From the NCBI GenBank assembly GCA_030762895.1, contig CM061067.1, forward strand, positions 165,042,518 through 165,106,517: a stretch of 64,000 bases of DNA, given 5' to 3'. This DNA comes from Sophora flavescens. Lineage: Eukaryota > Streptophyta > Magnoliopsida > Fabales > Fabaceae. The translations under genes and the position numbers were made by a program. This document shows positions 56,037 to 64,000 of this stretch, piece by piece (position 1 is the first letter of the stretch; each line of letters begins with the position of its first letter). A model generated the notes under the pieces. It saw only the letters and a program-made list of their open reading frames with translations, searched no databases and was not told where the DNA came from.

Positions 56037-56942
56037 TAGACTAGAGGACTCGAGTCGAGTTCACCAAAACCAGGTTGGCTGTCTACGGGGTTGGGCAGAA
56101 AACTTGGTTGTGGAAATCATATATTGTTCTCGAAGGAAAAATTGACCGATGAGGAAGCTTTGGGAATTAAGTTCCCAAGGTTGTATCAGGCTTCCTCTGC
56201 CAAGTATGCTTATTTTCAAGATGTGGGTGATTGGAGGGATGGGTCGTGGAGCTGGAACTTATTGTGGCGTAGGAATTTGTTTGTCAGGAAAGAGAACTTA
56301 GTGAACTACTACTTTCCATCTTATCTACATGTGTTGTGAAACAGAATGTGGAGGATGGGTGGTTGTGGAATAGAGATAAGTTGGGCAAGTACTCGGTGAA
56401 TTCAGCTTACAGGCCTATCTCCTCAAATGTGAGTCTACTAGACAGGTGGTTTTTCAAACCTTTTTGGGATAAAGTGACTCCCTTAAAGGTTTCCGCTTTC
56501 TGCTGGAAAGCTATCTTGGACAGAATCCCGACTAAGCTTAATCTGTTGATCCGTGGGGTGGGGGGAGTAAGAGACAACCTCAATTGCCCTTTTTGTAACA
56601 GAGATACCGAGACTACTCTGCACTTGTTCCTGACATGTCAGTTTGCACACTATATTTGTATTTGGATGCATATGTATAACTGGCTGGGTCTGGATGTGGT
56701 CCTGCTGGGGGATCTATAGATCACTTCTCTCAGTATTCTGGAGTTGCCCTGTCGAGGCAGTCAAAAAAGCACTGGAGATTGGTGTGGTTTGCTACTGTTT
56801 GGTCTCTTTGGCTACACAGGAATGACATAGTTTTCAATGCGGGGAACCTTGAGTTTGACAAGGTAATTGAAATGAGATCAACTCCTGGAGCTGGTGCTCT
56901 GTGTCAGCAAATGGCAATTCTTACAGCTTTGTGGACTGGTGT
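56037..56942 (+). pseudogene. LINE ORF2 C-terminal part with zf-RVT domain, broken
   Basis: Resumes after copia-3. 56336-56719 holds DGWLWNRDKLGKYSVNSAYR, VSAFCWKAILDRIPTKLNL and the zinc-binding set CPFCNRDTETTLHLFLTC of the zf-RVT domain found at the end of plant LINE ORF2. Then come WFATVWSLWLHRNDIVFN and, in the third frame, NSYSFVDWC at 56914-56942. There the gypsy-2 LTR begins. The rest of the tail (LNPSCCLESL, stop) is at 12601-12555 on the minus strand. 56938-56942 is GGTGT, the complement of ACACC. Confidence 0.88.
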
Positions 56943-57414
56943 TGTTCCGTCCAAATACCTCGGATGAGAGATACTCGGCCGAACTAGGTTTAGTGGGGTG
57001 TTTTGGAATGTGCTTGACAGAATTGAGATTCTGCTCCTACGTATCCAAATGGGAATCAAAGCAAACGTAGTTCTGAATGAGGGGGTAAGCCCCCTATTTA
57101 TAGAGATCTTCCAGGATCAAGCTTCGAGATATACGGAGAGATATTAGGATCAGGCTCCGAGATATACGGAGAGATATTAGGATCAGGTCCCTGATTATGC
57201 GGACTGATATTCGGATCAGTCATTTATGACTGATCCGTGAGGGACCGGGATGTACTTCTCTGGCGGGGCGAGTCCGAGTACTTATCCTCGGCTGGCCCGG
57301 TGTACTGACATGTCCTCGGCTTTGGAGGAGTTTGGTCTAAGGCCCATAGCCGTGGTAAGCTCGGTCAAACCAAGATATGAGCGAGTCCTCGGCCCTGCCT
57401 TCTCGGCCGGTACA
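56943..57414 (-). repeat. Gypsy-2 3' LTR
   Basis: 472 bp, same ends as the gypsy-1 LTRs, TATA box at 57096 (complement CTATAAATAGG). It shares some variant sites with each gypsy-1 LTR and has several of its own. Confidence 0.92.
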
Positions 57415-57694
57415 CAAGCCCCCCGAGCTCCGAGCTTGAATAAGCGAAAGAGCTGATAAGCATGAAACCGAGCTGACTCTTCGGCTACACGGGCATCCGC
57501 ATTCCCAGCTGGCATTTCAATCAAGTCTTCTCTCTCTGTCAGAGAAAGCAATCATTCCCCCTAGTACTTCTACGGCACGCTTCGGGTAAGAAACCCTAGG
57601 GTTTCACGCCCATTTAATGAGGGGAAATCAAAAAGTCGCGCCCTTTCGGGCCTGATGGGACGTGGCCCGTTGATCGCGCCATCACCCGTAACAA

Positions 57695-57706
57695 CTATAA
57701 ATATCC
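57695..57706 (+). promoter_or_regulatory. TATA box of the antisense gene (gypsy-2)
   Basis: ACTATAAATATCC about 155 bases before ATG 57856, followed by a CT-rich leader (CCTCCTCTCAGCCTACC). It is conserved in gypsy-1. Position and sequence fit a polymerase II core promoter opposite to the retrotransposon's own transcript. Confidence 0.65.
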
Positions 57707-57855
57707 CCAAGTCTCCCCTTATTCCTCCTCTCAGCCTACCTCCCTTCACTCTTCAGCTTTGTCTTTCTAGCCTCTGCAACTGTCTTTCTGCCTCTCACTC
57801 TCCAGGTACGCCCAGCTTCCTTCCTTCTTTTAAGGTTAATCTTTGAATTCCGGTC

Positions 57856-59936
57856 ATGAGTTCGTCTGATTCCACTGAATCAAACACCTTTCCTCTTGTG
57901 GAACGGGAGGTTTCCCCGATTGGGGGTTCTCCTTCCGCCTCTCCTATTTCTCCCCAAGGGCCGAACGTCGGTCCGGTGGGGTCATCCTCCTCTGGGTCGT
58001 CTTCTTCCGGGTCTGGTTCTTCTTCCCCACAAATCTCCCAACCCACCACGCGCAAACGACGCCAGCGGGTCCCAAAAGATCCTGTTCCCGATATTACCCT
58101 CCCTGGGTACACTTGGGTAAAGGGTGAAGTTGGCACTTACCTTTCTAGCTATCAGACTTTGGACTCGATCGCTTATCTTCGGTCCCAGATTGCCATTTCG
58201 GCCTCTGGGGACGAGTCTGAGTTCATCTGTTCTCCATGCTCGGATACCGAGTATGTTTTCCTCCGGGCTCGTCCTTCCGAGCCTCCTTTTACGTATATGT
58301 ACAAAGCACTTGTCTCTCACCTGCGTGTCTCTCTTCCTTTTACTGACTTCGAGTGTGACGTTCTGAGGACTATGAACGTCGCGCCTACTCAGCTTCACCC
58401 CAATAGTTGGGCTTTTCTGAAAGCCTTTCAGGTTTTGTGTGCATACATTGGGATGGAGCCTACTACTCCCAAATTTTTGTATTTTTATCAAACAAGGTTT
58501 GGCAAGAAAACCGGGTGGATCTCCCTCAACGGTCTGAACCGAAGGGGGTTGATCAGTTTGTTTAAATCTTCGTACAAGGACTTTAAGGTTGGTTTCTTCC
58601 GAGTTCGTCCCTCGGATTCTCATCGTTCTTACTTTTTTGATGAGGATGGGTGTGCTAAGTTTCCCTTGTATTGGCAATCGTCTCCCACCAAATTCGTTGG
58701 TTTCGAATATGAATCCCTTCCTGCCGAGGAGAAAAGGGATATAGATACCCTAGAGAAACTTCCTCGGCCTCTCCCTTGCGGACGTCTCCTGAAACTACCC
58801 TTCTCATCAACCCCGAGAACTGACTTGAAAAGTAAGTACTCTGCTTTTTAGTTTTGGAATTTTTTCTGTATTTGTTGCTGAACTAACAACTTTTTCTTTT
58901 TGGCAGTCATTATGGGGAAATTTGACTTCTCGAAGCTTGTAAAGCCTGCTGCTAAAAAGGGTCAGGGGACTTCCTCAACTGAGAAGAAGAAAAAGCCTCC
59001 TCCAGCCAAGGCCTCTGCAAAGGGGACTTCATCGCCAGCCCCTCAAAAAATGAAGAGGGTGGAGGTTGTAGTAGACACCGAAGATTCTCCCCTTCCTCGC
59101 CCAAGTTCCTCACACCCGACTACCCAGGAGGCAGGAATCGCAGGGCGAGATAATCGCCTCCTCCCCCCACCGAGCCGAAATGGTACAATACTTCTCTGAA
59201 GGCAGGGACTTCATCTCTCTGGGGTGAAGACTTCAACCCCTTTCCTTCCTTCGATTCAAACTTCTTAAAGCCCGCCGACCTCCGGCTAATTAAGCAGCAG
59301 GGAGCCCGATCTAGCATGGAGGCCCTCTCGGTCTACTGCCTTCGGGCTGCGGCTCTGGCTCGTTTCTGTAGCCGAGAGTTAACAGAGACCGAGAAGAAAT
59401 CTCAGCGGTTGGAATCTGAATTTGCTGCAATTGAGAGGCTGAAGGGGGATCTCACCCGAATTTCCTCCGAGCGCGAGGAGCTGGCCCGCGGTAACGAACG
59501 CCTGACTGCCACCCTTGCCGAGATTAATACTCGGAACTCCGAGCTGGATTCTCGAGCGAAGTCGACTGAGGAAGATAAAGCTCGGGTTGAAGGGGACAAG
59601 ACTCGTGCTGAGGAAAAACTCAAAGAGGCTCATGCTGAAATTGAGCGACTTAAGGCTGCCCTGGAGGCAGAGACCAAGGCTAAGATGGAGCTCCAGGAGG
59701 ATGTGAAAGAGGCTACCAGCTGTATTATCCTCGAGCATCGAAAAGGTTTTGACGAGGCCATTGCGCAAGTTGAGGTTCTAGCCCCTGGCGTTGACCTTTC
59801 TGGAGTCGACGTAAATAAGGAGGTGGTGAATGGGGAACTTATCCCGATCATTCCTGAGGAGGAAGAAGAGGTAGACGTGGTGGGGGATTCTCCCGAGGGT
59901 CACATTGAGGCCGAGGAGAGTCATAGGGGGGAGTAA
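57856..59936 (+). CDS. Gypsy-2 antisense gene: Transposase_28-like domain, intron, coiled coil
   Basis: Exon 1 57856-58831 is fully open: a Ser/Gly/Pro-rich head (SSSGSSSSGSGSSSPQ), a basic patch TTRKRRQRVPKD, then the core LSSYQTLDSIAYLRSQIAI, FTYMYKALVSHLRVSLPFTD, TQLHPNSWAFLKAFQVLCAY and PKFLYFYQTRFG. The TQLHPNSW-type motif is that of Transposase_28 (PF04195, a putative gypsy-type transposon protein). Donor GTAAGT at 58832, acceptor TTGGCAG ending at 58906; the join keeps frame and leads to MGKFDFSKLVKPAAKKG and a Lys/Pro-rich linker. One shift near 59130 moves coding to the frame of 59316-59936, a long coiled coil (RLESEFAAIERLKGDL, STEEDKARVEGDKTRAEEKL) with an acidic end. Antisense to gag-pol. 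Function unknown. Confidence 0.85.
58832..58906 (+). other. Intron of the gypsy-2 antisense gene
   Basis: 75 bases, GTAAGTACT..TTTTTGGCAG, T-rich before the acceptor. In gypsy-1 the acceptor AG has become GG. Confidence 0.7.
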
Positions 59937-60330
59937 CTTAGCTTTTTGTTTTTCTTTATCCCTTGTACTGGGCTCGTGCCCTTGTAATTTGGCTTTACTT
60001 AATGCAAACTGTTACTGTTTTGATGACTTTTCGTTGTCTTGTAGCCTCTTATTTGGCCGAGATACATTTGCGTTTGGCCCGTTTAAGTAAATCCTCGGTT
60101 AGGACCGAGGTAATCAACCGTCTATGTTAAAAATGGACGGTGATGAAACACATGTTTCACGCCTTACGCATGCGTTCACGCATTATACGCTTTGGAAAAC
60201 TCACGTATTTACTGCTTCTTGTAGAGTTCCAAGATTTATGCTTTTCAATGTGTCATTTTCCAATGAATATTCGTTCTTTCCACTCGTCTATTCCCCGTGC
60301 GCCATTACTCCTTTCACCGTCCTTTTCTCC

Positions 60331-60340
60331 TTATAAATAG
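60331..60340 (+). promoter_or_regulatory. TATA box of a possible second antisense transcript (gypsy-2)
   Basis: TTATAAATAG, 99 bases before ATG 60439. It is conserved in gypsy-1. Confidence 0.4.
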
Positions 60341-60438
60341 GACTGCTCATTTGCTTACCTTCTTCATTCTTCATCCTCTTGATCTACAAAGCTCGTTCTT
60401 GTGTGACCCGAGTATTCTTCGCCCCGAATACTTCCACA

Positions 60439-60516
60439 ATGCCACCAGGGGTTTACGTTCCTATCTCCCAGTTAACATCCTTTTTTGAGCTCAATAGCTG
60501 CCAAAAAAGGATGTAA
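60439..60516 (+). CDS. Short antisense ORF through the hairpin (25 codons, doubtful)
   Basis: Starts MPPGVYVPISQLTSFF and runs through the left hairpin arm to TAA at 60514-60516. In gypsy-1 the same start (19902, minus) runs 37 codons because of a one-base difference in the arm. The N-terminal 15 residues are the same apart from one change. Too short to judge; listed because it follows a conserved TATA box. Confidence 0.25.
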   Translation: MPPGVYVPISQLTSFFELNSCQKRM

Positions 60517-60528
60517 TTGGGAGATAGG
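60460..60528. other. Conserved hairpin in gypsy-2
   Basis: Arms CCTATCTCCCAGTTAACATC and GATGTAATTGGGAGATAGG, extended by TTTTTTG/CAAAAAA, around a 14-base loop. A third copy of the arm, GGATGTTACCTGGGAGA, follows at 60562. Equivalent to 19814-19881. Confidence 0.82.
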
Positions 60529-60566
60529 ATCCAGAATTCCTTCCACACTTTAATCCAACAAAAAGG

Positions 60567-60752
60567 ATGTTACCTGGGAGAAAAACAGGCTTCGGGAGTG
60601 GAGAAAGGGGTAGAGGCCGTCTACTCCCTGAGTGGGCCGAGCACCTCATCATCCAGCTTTCTCAGGGGGAAGTGACTACAGCCTCCCTTAAGAAAGGGTC
60701 GTGGCATTGGATTGAGGGGATTGGGGGCCGACTGGACTTGCCCCTACTGTAA
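60567..60752 (+). CDS. Conserved 61-codon antisense ORF in gypsy-2 (unrecognised)
   Basis: MLPGRKTGFGSGERGRGRLL..RLDLPLL, same length as in gypsy-1 with four residue changes. Basic Gly/Arg-rich start, Trp-containing middle (GSWHWIEGIGG). There is no matching domain I know. Confidence 0.4.
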   Translation: MLPGRKTGFGSGERGRGRLLPEWAEHLIIQLSQGEVTTASLKKGSWHWIEGIGGRLDLPLL

Positions 60753-60849
60753 TTGGGGGGACTACTGTTCCGTCGAGCGGCCCTTATTTTCAATTTCAGC
60801 GCTGTGCTCGGTTCCCTCAATGTACTTTTCAAGAGTCAAACTTGGCTTT

Positions 60850-61880
60850 ATATCTGCTTTACGCATTGTACTCGGTTTCCTTAATAAAATAGTGGCTCGT
60901 ACTCGGTCTTTATATTCGCTTTACGCATTGTACTCGGTTAATAAAATAATGGCTCGTACTGGGCCTTTATATTCGAACTTTGATTATTTGAACTCGGCTT
61001 GTAACAATTTAATCGGCTCGTACTCGGCCACCAGGCTCAAACTTGGCCTTAGAAATTTAACTGGCTCGAACTCGGCCACCAGGCTCAAACTTGGCTTTTA
61101 AAAATTTAATGGCTCGAACTCGGCCACCAGGCTCAAACTTGGCCTTTAAAAATTTAATGGCTCGAACTCGGCCACCAGGCTCAAACTTGGCCTTAGAAAT
61201 TTGACGGGCTCGAACTCGGCCACCAGGCTCAAACTTGGCCTTAGAAATTTGACTGGCTTGAACTCGGCCACCAGGCTCAAACTTGGCCTTTAAAAATTTA
61301 ATGGCTCGAACTCGGCCACCAGGCTCAAACTTGGCCTTAGAAATTTAACTGGCTCGAACTCGGCCACCAGGCTCAAACTTGGCCTTTAAAAATTTAATGG
61401 CTCGAACTCGGCCACCAGGCTCAAACTTGGCCTTAGAAATTTGACGGGCTCGAACTCGGCCACCAGGCTCAAACTTGGCCTTAGAAATTTGACTGGCTCG
61501 AACTCGGCCACCAGGCTCAAACTTGGCCTTTAAAAATTTAATGGCTCGAACTCGGCCACCAGGCTCAGACTTGGCCTTAGAAATTTAACTGGCTCGAACT
61601 CAGCCACCAGGCTCAAACTTGGCCTTTAAAAATTGACTGGCTCGAACTCGGCCACCAGGCTCAAACTTGGCCTTAGAAAATTGACTGGCTCGAACTCGGC
61701 CACCAGGCTCAAACTTGGCCTTTAGAAATTTAATTGGCTCGTACTCAGCCACCAGGCTCAAACTTGGCCTTTAAAAATTTGATTGGCTCGTACTCGGCCA
61801 GCAGGCTCAAACTTGGCCTTTAGAATTTGATTGGCTCGTACTCGGCCAGCAGGCTCAAACTTGGCCTTTAGAATTTGATT
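60850..61880. repeat. Gypsy-2 tandem array, ~18 copies of the 48 bp unit plus flanking longer units
   Basis: Complement of the gypsy-1 unit (GGCTCGAACTCGGCCACCAG GCTCAAACTTGGCCTT..). About 18 units from 61015 to 61880 against about 13 in gypsy-1. The last three carry GGCTCGTACTCGGCCAGCAG. 60850-60970 holds the longer degenerate units. Confidence 0.92.
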
Positions 61881-61884
61881 GTCT

Positions 61885-62050
61885 CGTGGAGCACATACAT
61901 CGGCTAATTAGGAAGACGAAACAATGTTCATAATAAATTCTTTTATTGGATGGAGTCCGCGGTGTGCCTCGTTAAAACCTCCCCGGTCAAAACCCTTTTT
62001 GGGACAAAATACCGAGGTAGGAAAAAGAGTACATCACCCGACTATATACA
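61885..62050 (-). terminator. Gypsy-2 probable poly(A)/3' UTR block after pol
   Basis: Complement of the block after gypsy-1 pol: TTTTATTGGATGGAGTCC (AATAAAA on the minus strand), CCTCCCCGGTC and CCCTTTTTGGGAC. Confidence 0.4.
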
Positions 62051-63202
62051 TCAACTGTAATAAAACTTTAAATGAGAAGCATTCCAAGTCCTCGGTATAG
62101 GCTTCCCTGACAACTCTTCTAACCTGTATGCCCCGTTCCCCAGGTTTTCTACTACTCGGAATGGCCCTCCCCAGTTAGCTGCCAACTTGCCTTCCGCGTG
62201 GTCCTTCCTTGCCTCCCCTTTTATTCTCAATACCAAGTCTCCGCGCAGAAAATTCCTCGGTTTCAGTCTTGAATTGTATCTCCTAGTTTCTCTCTGTTTG
62301 CAAGCTGCCTCTCTGATTTTGGCCTTGTCCCTGATCTCCTCTACCAAGTCAAGTTCGACCCTCAGATTGCTTTCATTGTCATTCGGCTCATGTTGCATAC
62401 GTCGGAAAGACGGCTCACCGACCTCCACAGGGATCATGGCGTCTGTTCCATATGTCAGCCTAAAGGGTGTTTCTTGAGTGGTAGATTGGGGCGTGCAGTG
62501 GTAGGCCCAAAGGATGCTTGGCAACTCATCTACCCAAGCTCCTTTGGATCTTCCCACCCTTTTCTTCAGTTCACCGAGGATGACCTTGTTGGCTGCTTTG
62601 GCTTGCCCATTGGTCTGGGGATGTTCGACCGATGTAACGTGGTGCTTGACACCGAGGTTGTCGTAGAATTCCTGCAATGTCTTATCTGTAAACTGTCTTC
62701 CGTTGTCTATGATGATTGCGAAGGGAATCCCGTGCCTACAGATAAGGTTCTTCCATACAAACTTCTGTACTTTCTCGGCAGTAATCTTCGCCAAAGACTC
62801 CGCTTCAATCCATTTTGTGAAGTAGTCCACCGCTACTAGCAGGAATTTGACTTGACCTTTGGCTACAGGGAACGGCCCCAGTATATCCATTCCCCACATA
62901 GCAAACGGCCAAGGCGAGTTTAATGTGTGAAGTCCTTCAGGGGGGGTATGATTTATATTGGAAAATCTTTGGCACTCATCACACTGCTTCGTCCACTCCA
63001 TGCAATCAGCTCGGATGGTAGGCCAATAGTACCCTGCTCGGACTACCTTGGAGGCCATTGATCTGCCCCCGCAGTGAAAACCGCAGATTCCTCGGTGAAC
63101 TTCTTCCATGACGTACTTGGATTGTGCCTTCGTCAGACATTTTTGCAACGGTACCGAGAATCCCCGTTTATACAACTCTCCGGAGATGATAACAAAGCAC
63201 AT
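62051..63202 (-). CDS. Gypsy-2 integrase
   Basis: 383 codons, open. H-H-C-C set in EVHRGICGFHCGG..CDECQ; catalytic D in MDILGPF, D in IIDNGRQF and E position in NGQAKAANK, where gypsy-1 has E in NGQAEAANK, so the catalytic Glu appears changed to Lys here. The C-terminal end GAYRLEELSGKPIPRTWN and HLKFYYS is the unshifted form of the family. The start at 63202 follows the 190 bp deletion and is not natural. Confidence 0.88.
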   Translation of the reverse strand: MCFVIISGELYKRGFSVPLQKCLTKAQSKYVMEEVHRGICGFHCGGRSMASKVVRAGYYWPTIRADCMEWTKQCDECQRFSNINHTPPEGLHTLNSPWPFAMWGMDILGPFPVAKGQVKFLLVAVDYFTKWIEAESLAKITAEKVQKFVWKNLICRHGIPFAIIIDNGRQFTDKTLQEFYDNLGVKHHVTSVEHPQTNGQAKAANKVILGELKKRVGRSKGAWVDELPSILWAYHCTPQSTTQETPFRLTYGTDAMIPVEVGEPSFRRMQHEPNDNESNLRVELDLVEEIRDKAKIREAACKQRETRRYNSRLKPRNFLRGDLVLRIKGEARKDHAEGKLAANWGGPFRVVENLGNGAYRLEELSGKPIPRTWNASHLKFYYS

Positions 63203-63621
63203 TCTTCTCGGGGAATGTGCTCAATAGCGAACTTTTCAAAACCGGAAATTAATTGGTTGACCTTACACAAGTACCTGGTGAGCTGAGGTTCCTTCGTTTG
63301 ATACCCTCCAGATATTTGCCCAGTGACTAGTTGCGAATCACTCCGGCACCTAACAGCCCTTGCCCCCATTTCATTTGCCAGCATTAATCCTGCTATCAAA
63401 GCTTCATACTCGGCCTGGTTGTTCGAGGTCTTGAATTCAAACTTTAGTGATTGTTCCAGGATCAGATCTCCCGGCCCTTCCAGAAGCACCCCAGCTCCAC
63501 TGCCCTTGACATTCGAGGATCCATCCACGTAAAAATTCCACCATATATCCTCGGTTATTGGCTGCGGATGGAGCTCGGCTACGAAGTCGGAGAGACATTG
63601 AGCTTTCAGGGGTCCTCTCAA
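63133..63621 (-). CDS. Gypsy-2 second (Tat-type) RNase H domain
   Basis: FYVDGSSNVKGSGAGVLL, NNQAEYEALIAGL, VRCRSDSQLV and HIPREE, after which the deletion joins it out of frame to integrase, so a nonsense tail follows. Confidence 0.82.
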   Translation of the reverse strand: MRGPLKAQCLSDFVAELHPQPITEDIWWNFYVDGSSNVKGSGAGVLLEGPGDLILEQSLKFEFKTSNNQAEYEALIAGLMLANEMGARAVRCRSDSQLVTGQISGGYQTKEPQLTRYLCKVNQLISGFEKFAIEHIPREECALLSSPESCINGDSRYRCKNV

Positions 63622-63654
63622 CTCGTATTTTAGGCCGAACTCGGATAATTCTAC

Positions 63655-64000
63655 CTACCAAGCAATCATACGTCCCGCTAACTCGGGCTTTTTGAGAATC
63701 TGTTTGATCGGGTGATCGGTTTTGACAACCACCTGATGACTTTGGAAGTATGGACGCAATCGCCGAGCTGCGGTTACCAGGGCTAAAACCAGCTTCTCAA
63801 TGACTTGATACCGAGTTTCGGCATCATGAAGGACCCTGCTGATGAAGTATACCAGCATCTGAGCTTTCTCTATTTCCTGCACAATGACTACGCTGATGGC
63901 ATTCTCGGAGGCTGACAGATATAAGTACAACTCTTTCCCTGGGATGGGTCGAGTTAATATCGGCGGGGAGGACAAAAAGGCCTTGAAGTCGACGAAGGCC
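63655..64000 (-). CDS. Gypsy-2 first RNase H domain, cut by the window end
   Basis: Open stretch with SSPPILTRPIPGKELYLYLS, YFISRVLHDAETRY, LALVTAARRLRPYF and VVVKTDHPIKQIL, the usual RNase H of gypsy elements. It continues outside the window toward RT. Confidence 0.82.
   Translation of the reverse strand, partial: AFVDFKAFLSSPPILTRPIPGKELYLYLSASENAISVVIVQEIEKAQMLVYFISRVLHDAETRYQVIEKLVLALVTAARRLRPYFQSHQVVVKTDHPIKQILKKPELAGRMIAW

Larger units (their letters stand above)
56943..64000 (-). mobile_element. Gypsy-2: Tat-type Ty3/gypsy retrotransposon, cut by the window end
   Basis: Same family as gypsy-1 but inverted. Read on the plus strand: 3' LTR 56943-57414, purine tract, antisense gene 57856-59936, second TATA and hairpin (60331-60528), 61-codon ORF, tandem array to 61880, then pol in reverse: integrase 63202-62051, second RNase H 63621-63133, first RNase H 64000-63655. 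RT, gag and 5' LTR lie outside. Relative to gypsy-1 about 190 bp is missing between second RNase H and integrase (joined near 63200). Confidence 0.94.

Overview
The window is plant nuclear DNA made almost wholly of transposable elements nested in one another. No host gene with an intact reading frame, no rRNA gene and no CRISPR array was found. The element mix is typical of a dicot heterochromatic region: Tat-type Ty3/gypsy with a second RNase H and an antisense gene, Ty1/copia elements, a plant L1-type LINE with a zf-RVT tail, CACTA with TTAACGTCAGTT subterminal repeats, a hAT non-autonomous element and an Athila-like LTR derivative with a TGGCGCCGTTGCC primer site. A legume is my best guess from the look of the LINE and CACTA proteins, but this is not provable here.

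Layout, left to right. 1-5676: CACTA-1 (minus strand, cut by the window start), carrying a multi-exon gene (Transposase_24-like region plus Ulp1-like protease) and a duplicated captured host-gene promoter/exon. 5677-11463: AT-rich DNA with tRNA-like pieces, a TIR-like element built on TAGCGGATA repeats, and a nine-copy ~190 bp tandem array. 11464-12601: 3' end of a LINE (minus). 12602-23392: Tat gypsy-1 (plus), complete with two 472 bp LTRs. 23393-56942: a long LINE (plus) cut into pieces by copia-1 (24675-29627), copia-2 (30236-35707), a hAT element (36206-37217) and copia-3 (39332-56031). Copia-3 is itself split by CACTA-2 (43422-54645), which in turn holds an Athila-like LTR element (47156-51898). 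56943-64000: Tat gypsy-2 (minus, cut by the window end).

The main structural result is that the LINE 3' end at 11.5-12.6 kb (minus) and the LINE ORF2 tail at 56.9 kb (plus) are the two halves of one LINE. They share the 5 bp duplication ACACC/GGTGT, one half beside gypsy-1 and the other beside gypsy-2, and the ORF2 reading frame continues across the junction. The segment between two inverted gypsy copies therefore appears to have been inverted by recombination between them.

The main gene-level result is in the gypsy pair. Both copies carry, between pol and the 3' LTR and on the opposite strand, a gene with its own TATA box, one intron, a Transposase_28-like domain and a coiled-coil tail. Next to it lie a second TATA box, a conserved long hairpin, a conserved 61-codon ORF and an array of 48 bp repeats that differs in copy number (about 13 against 18).
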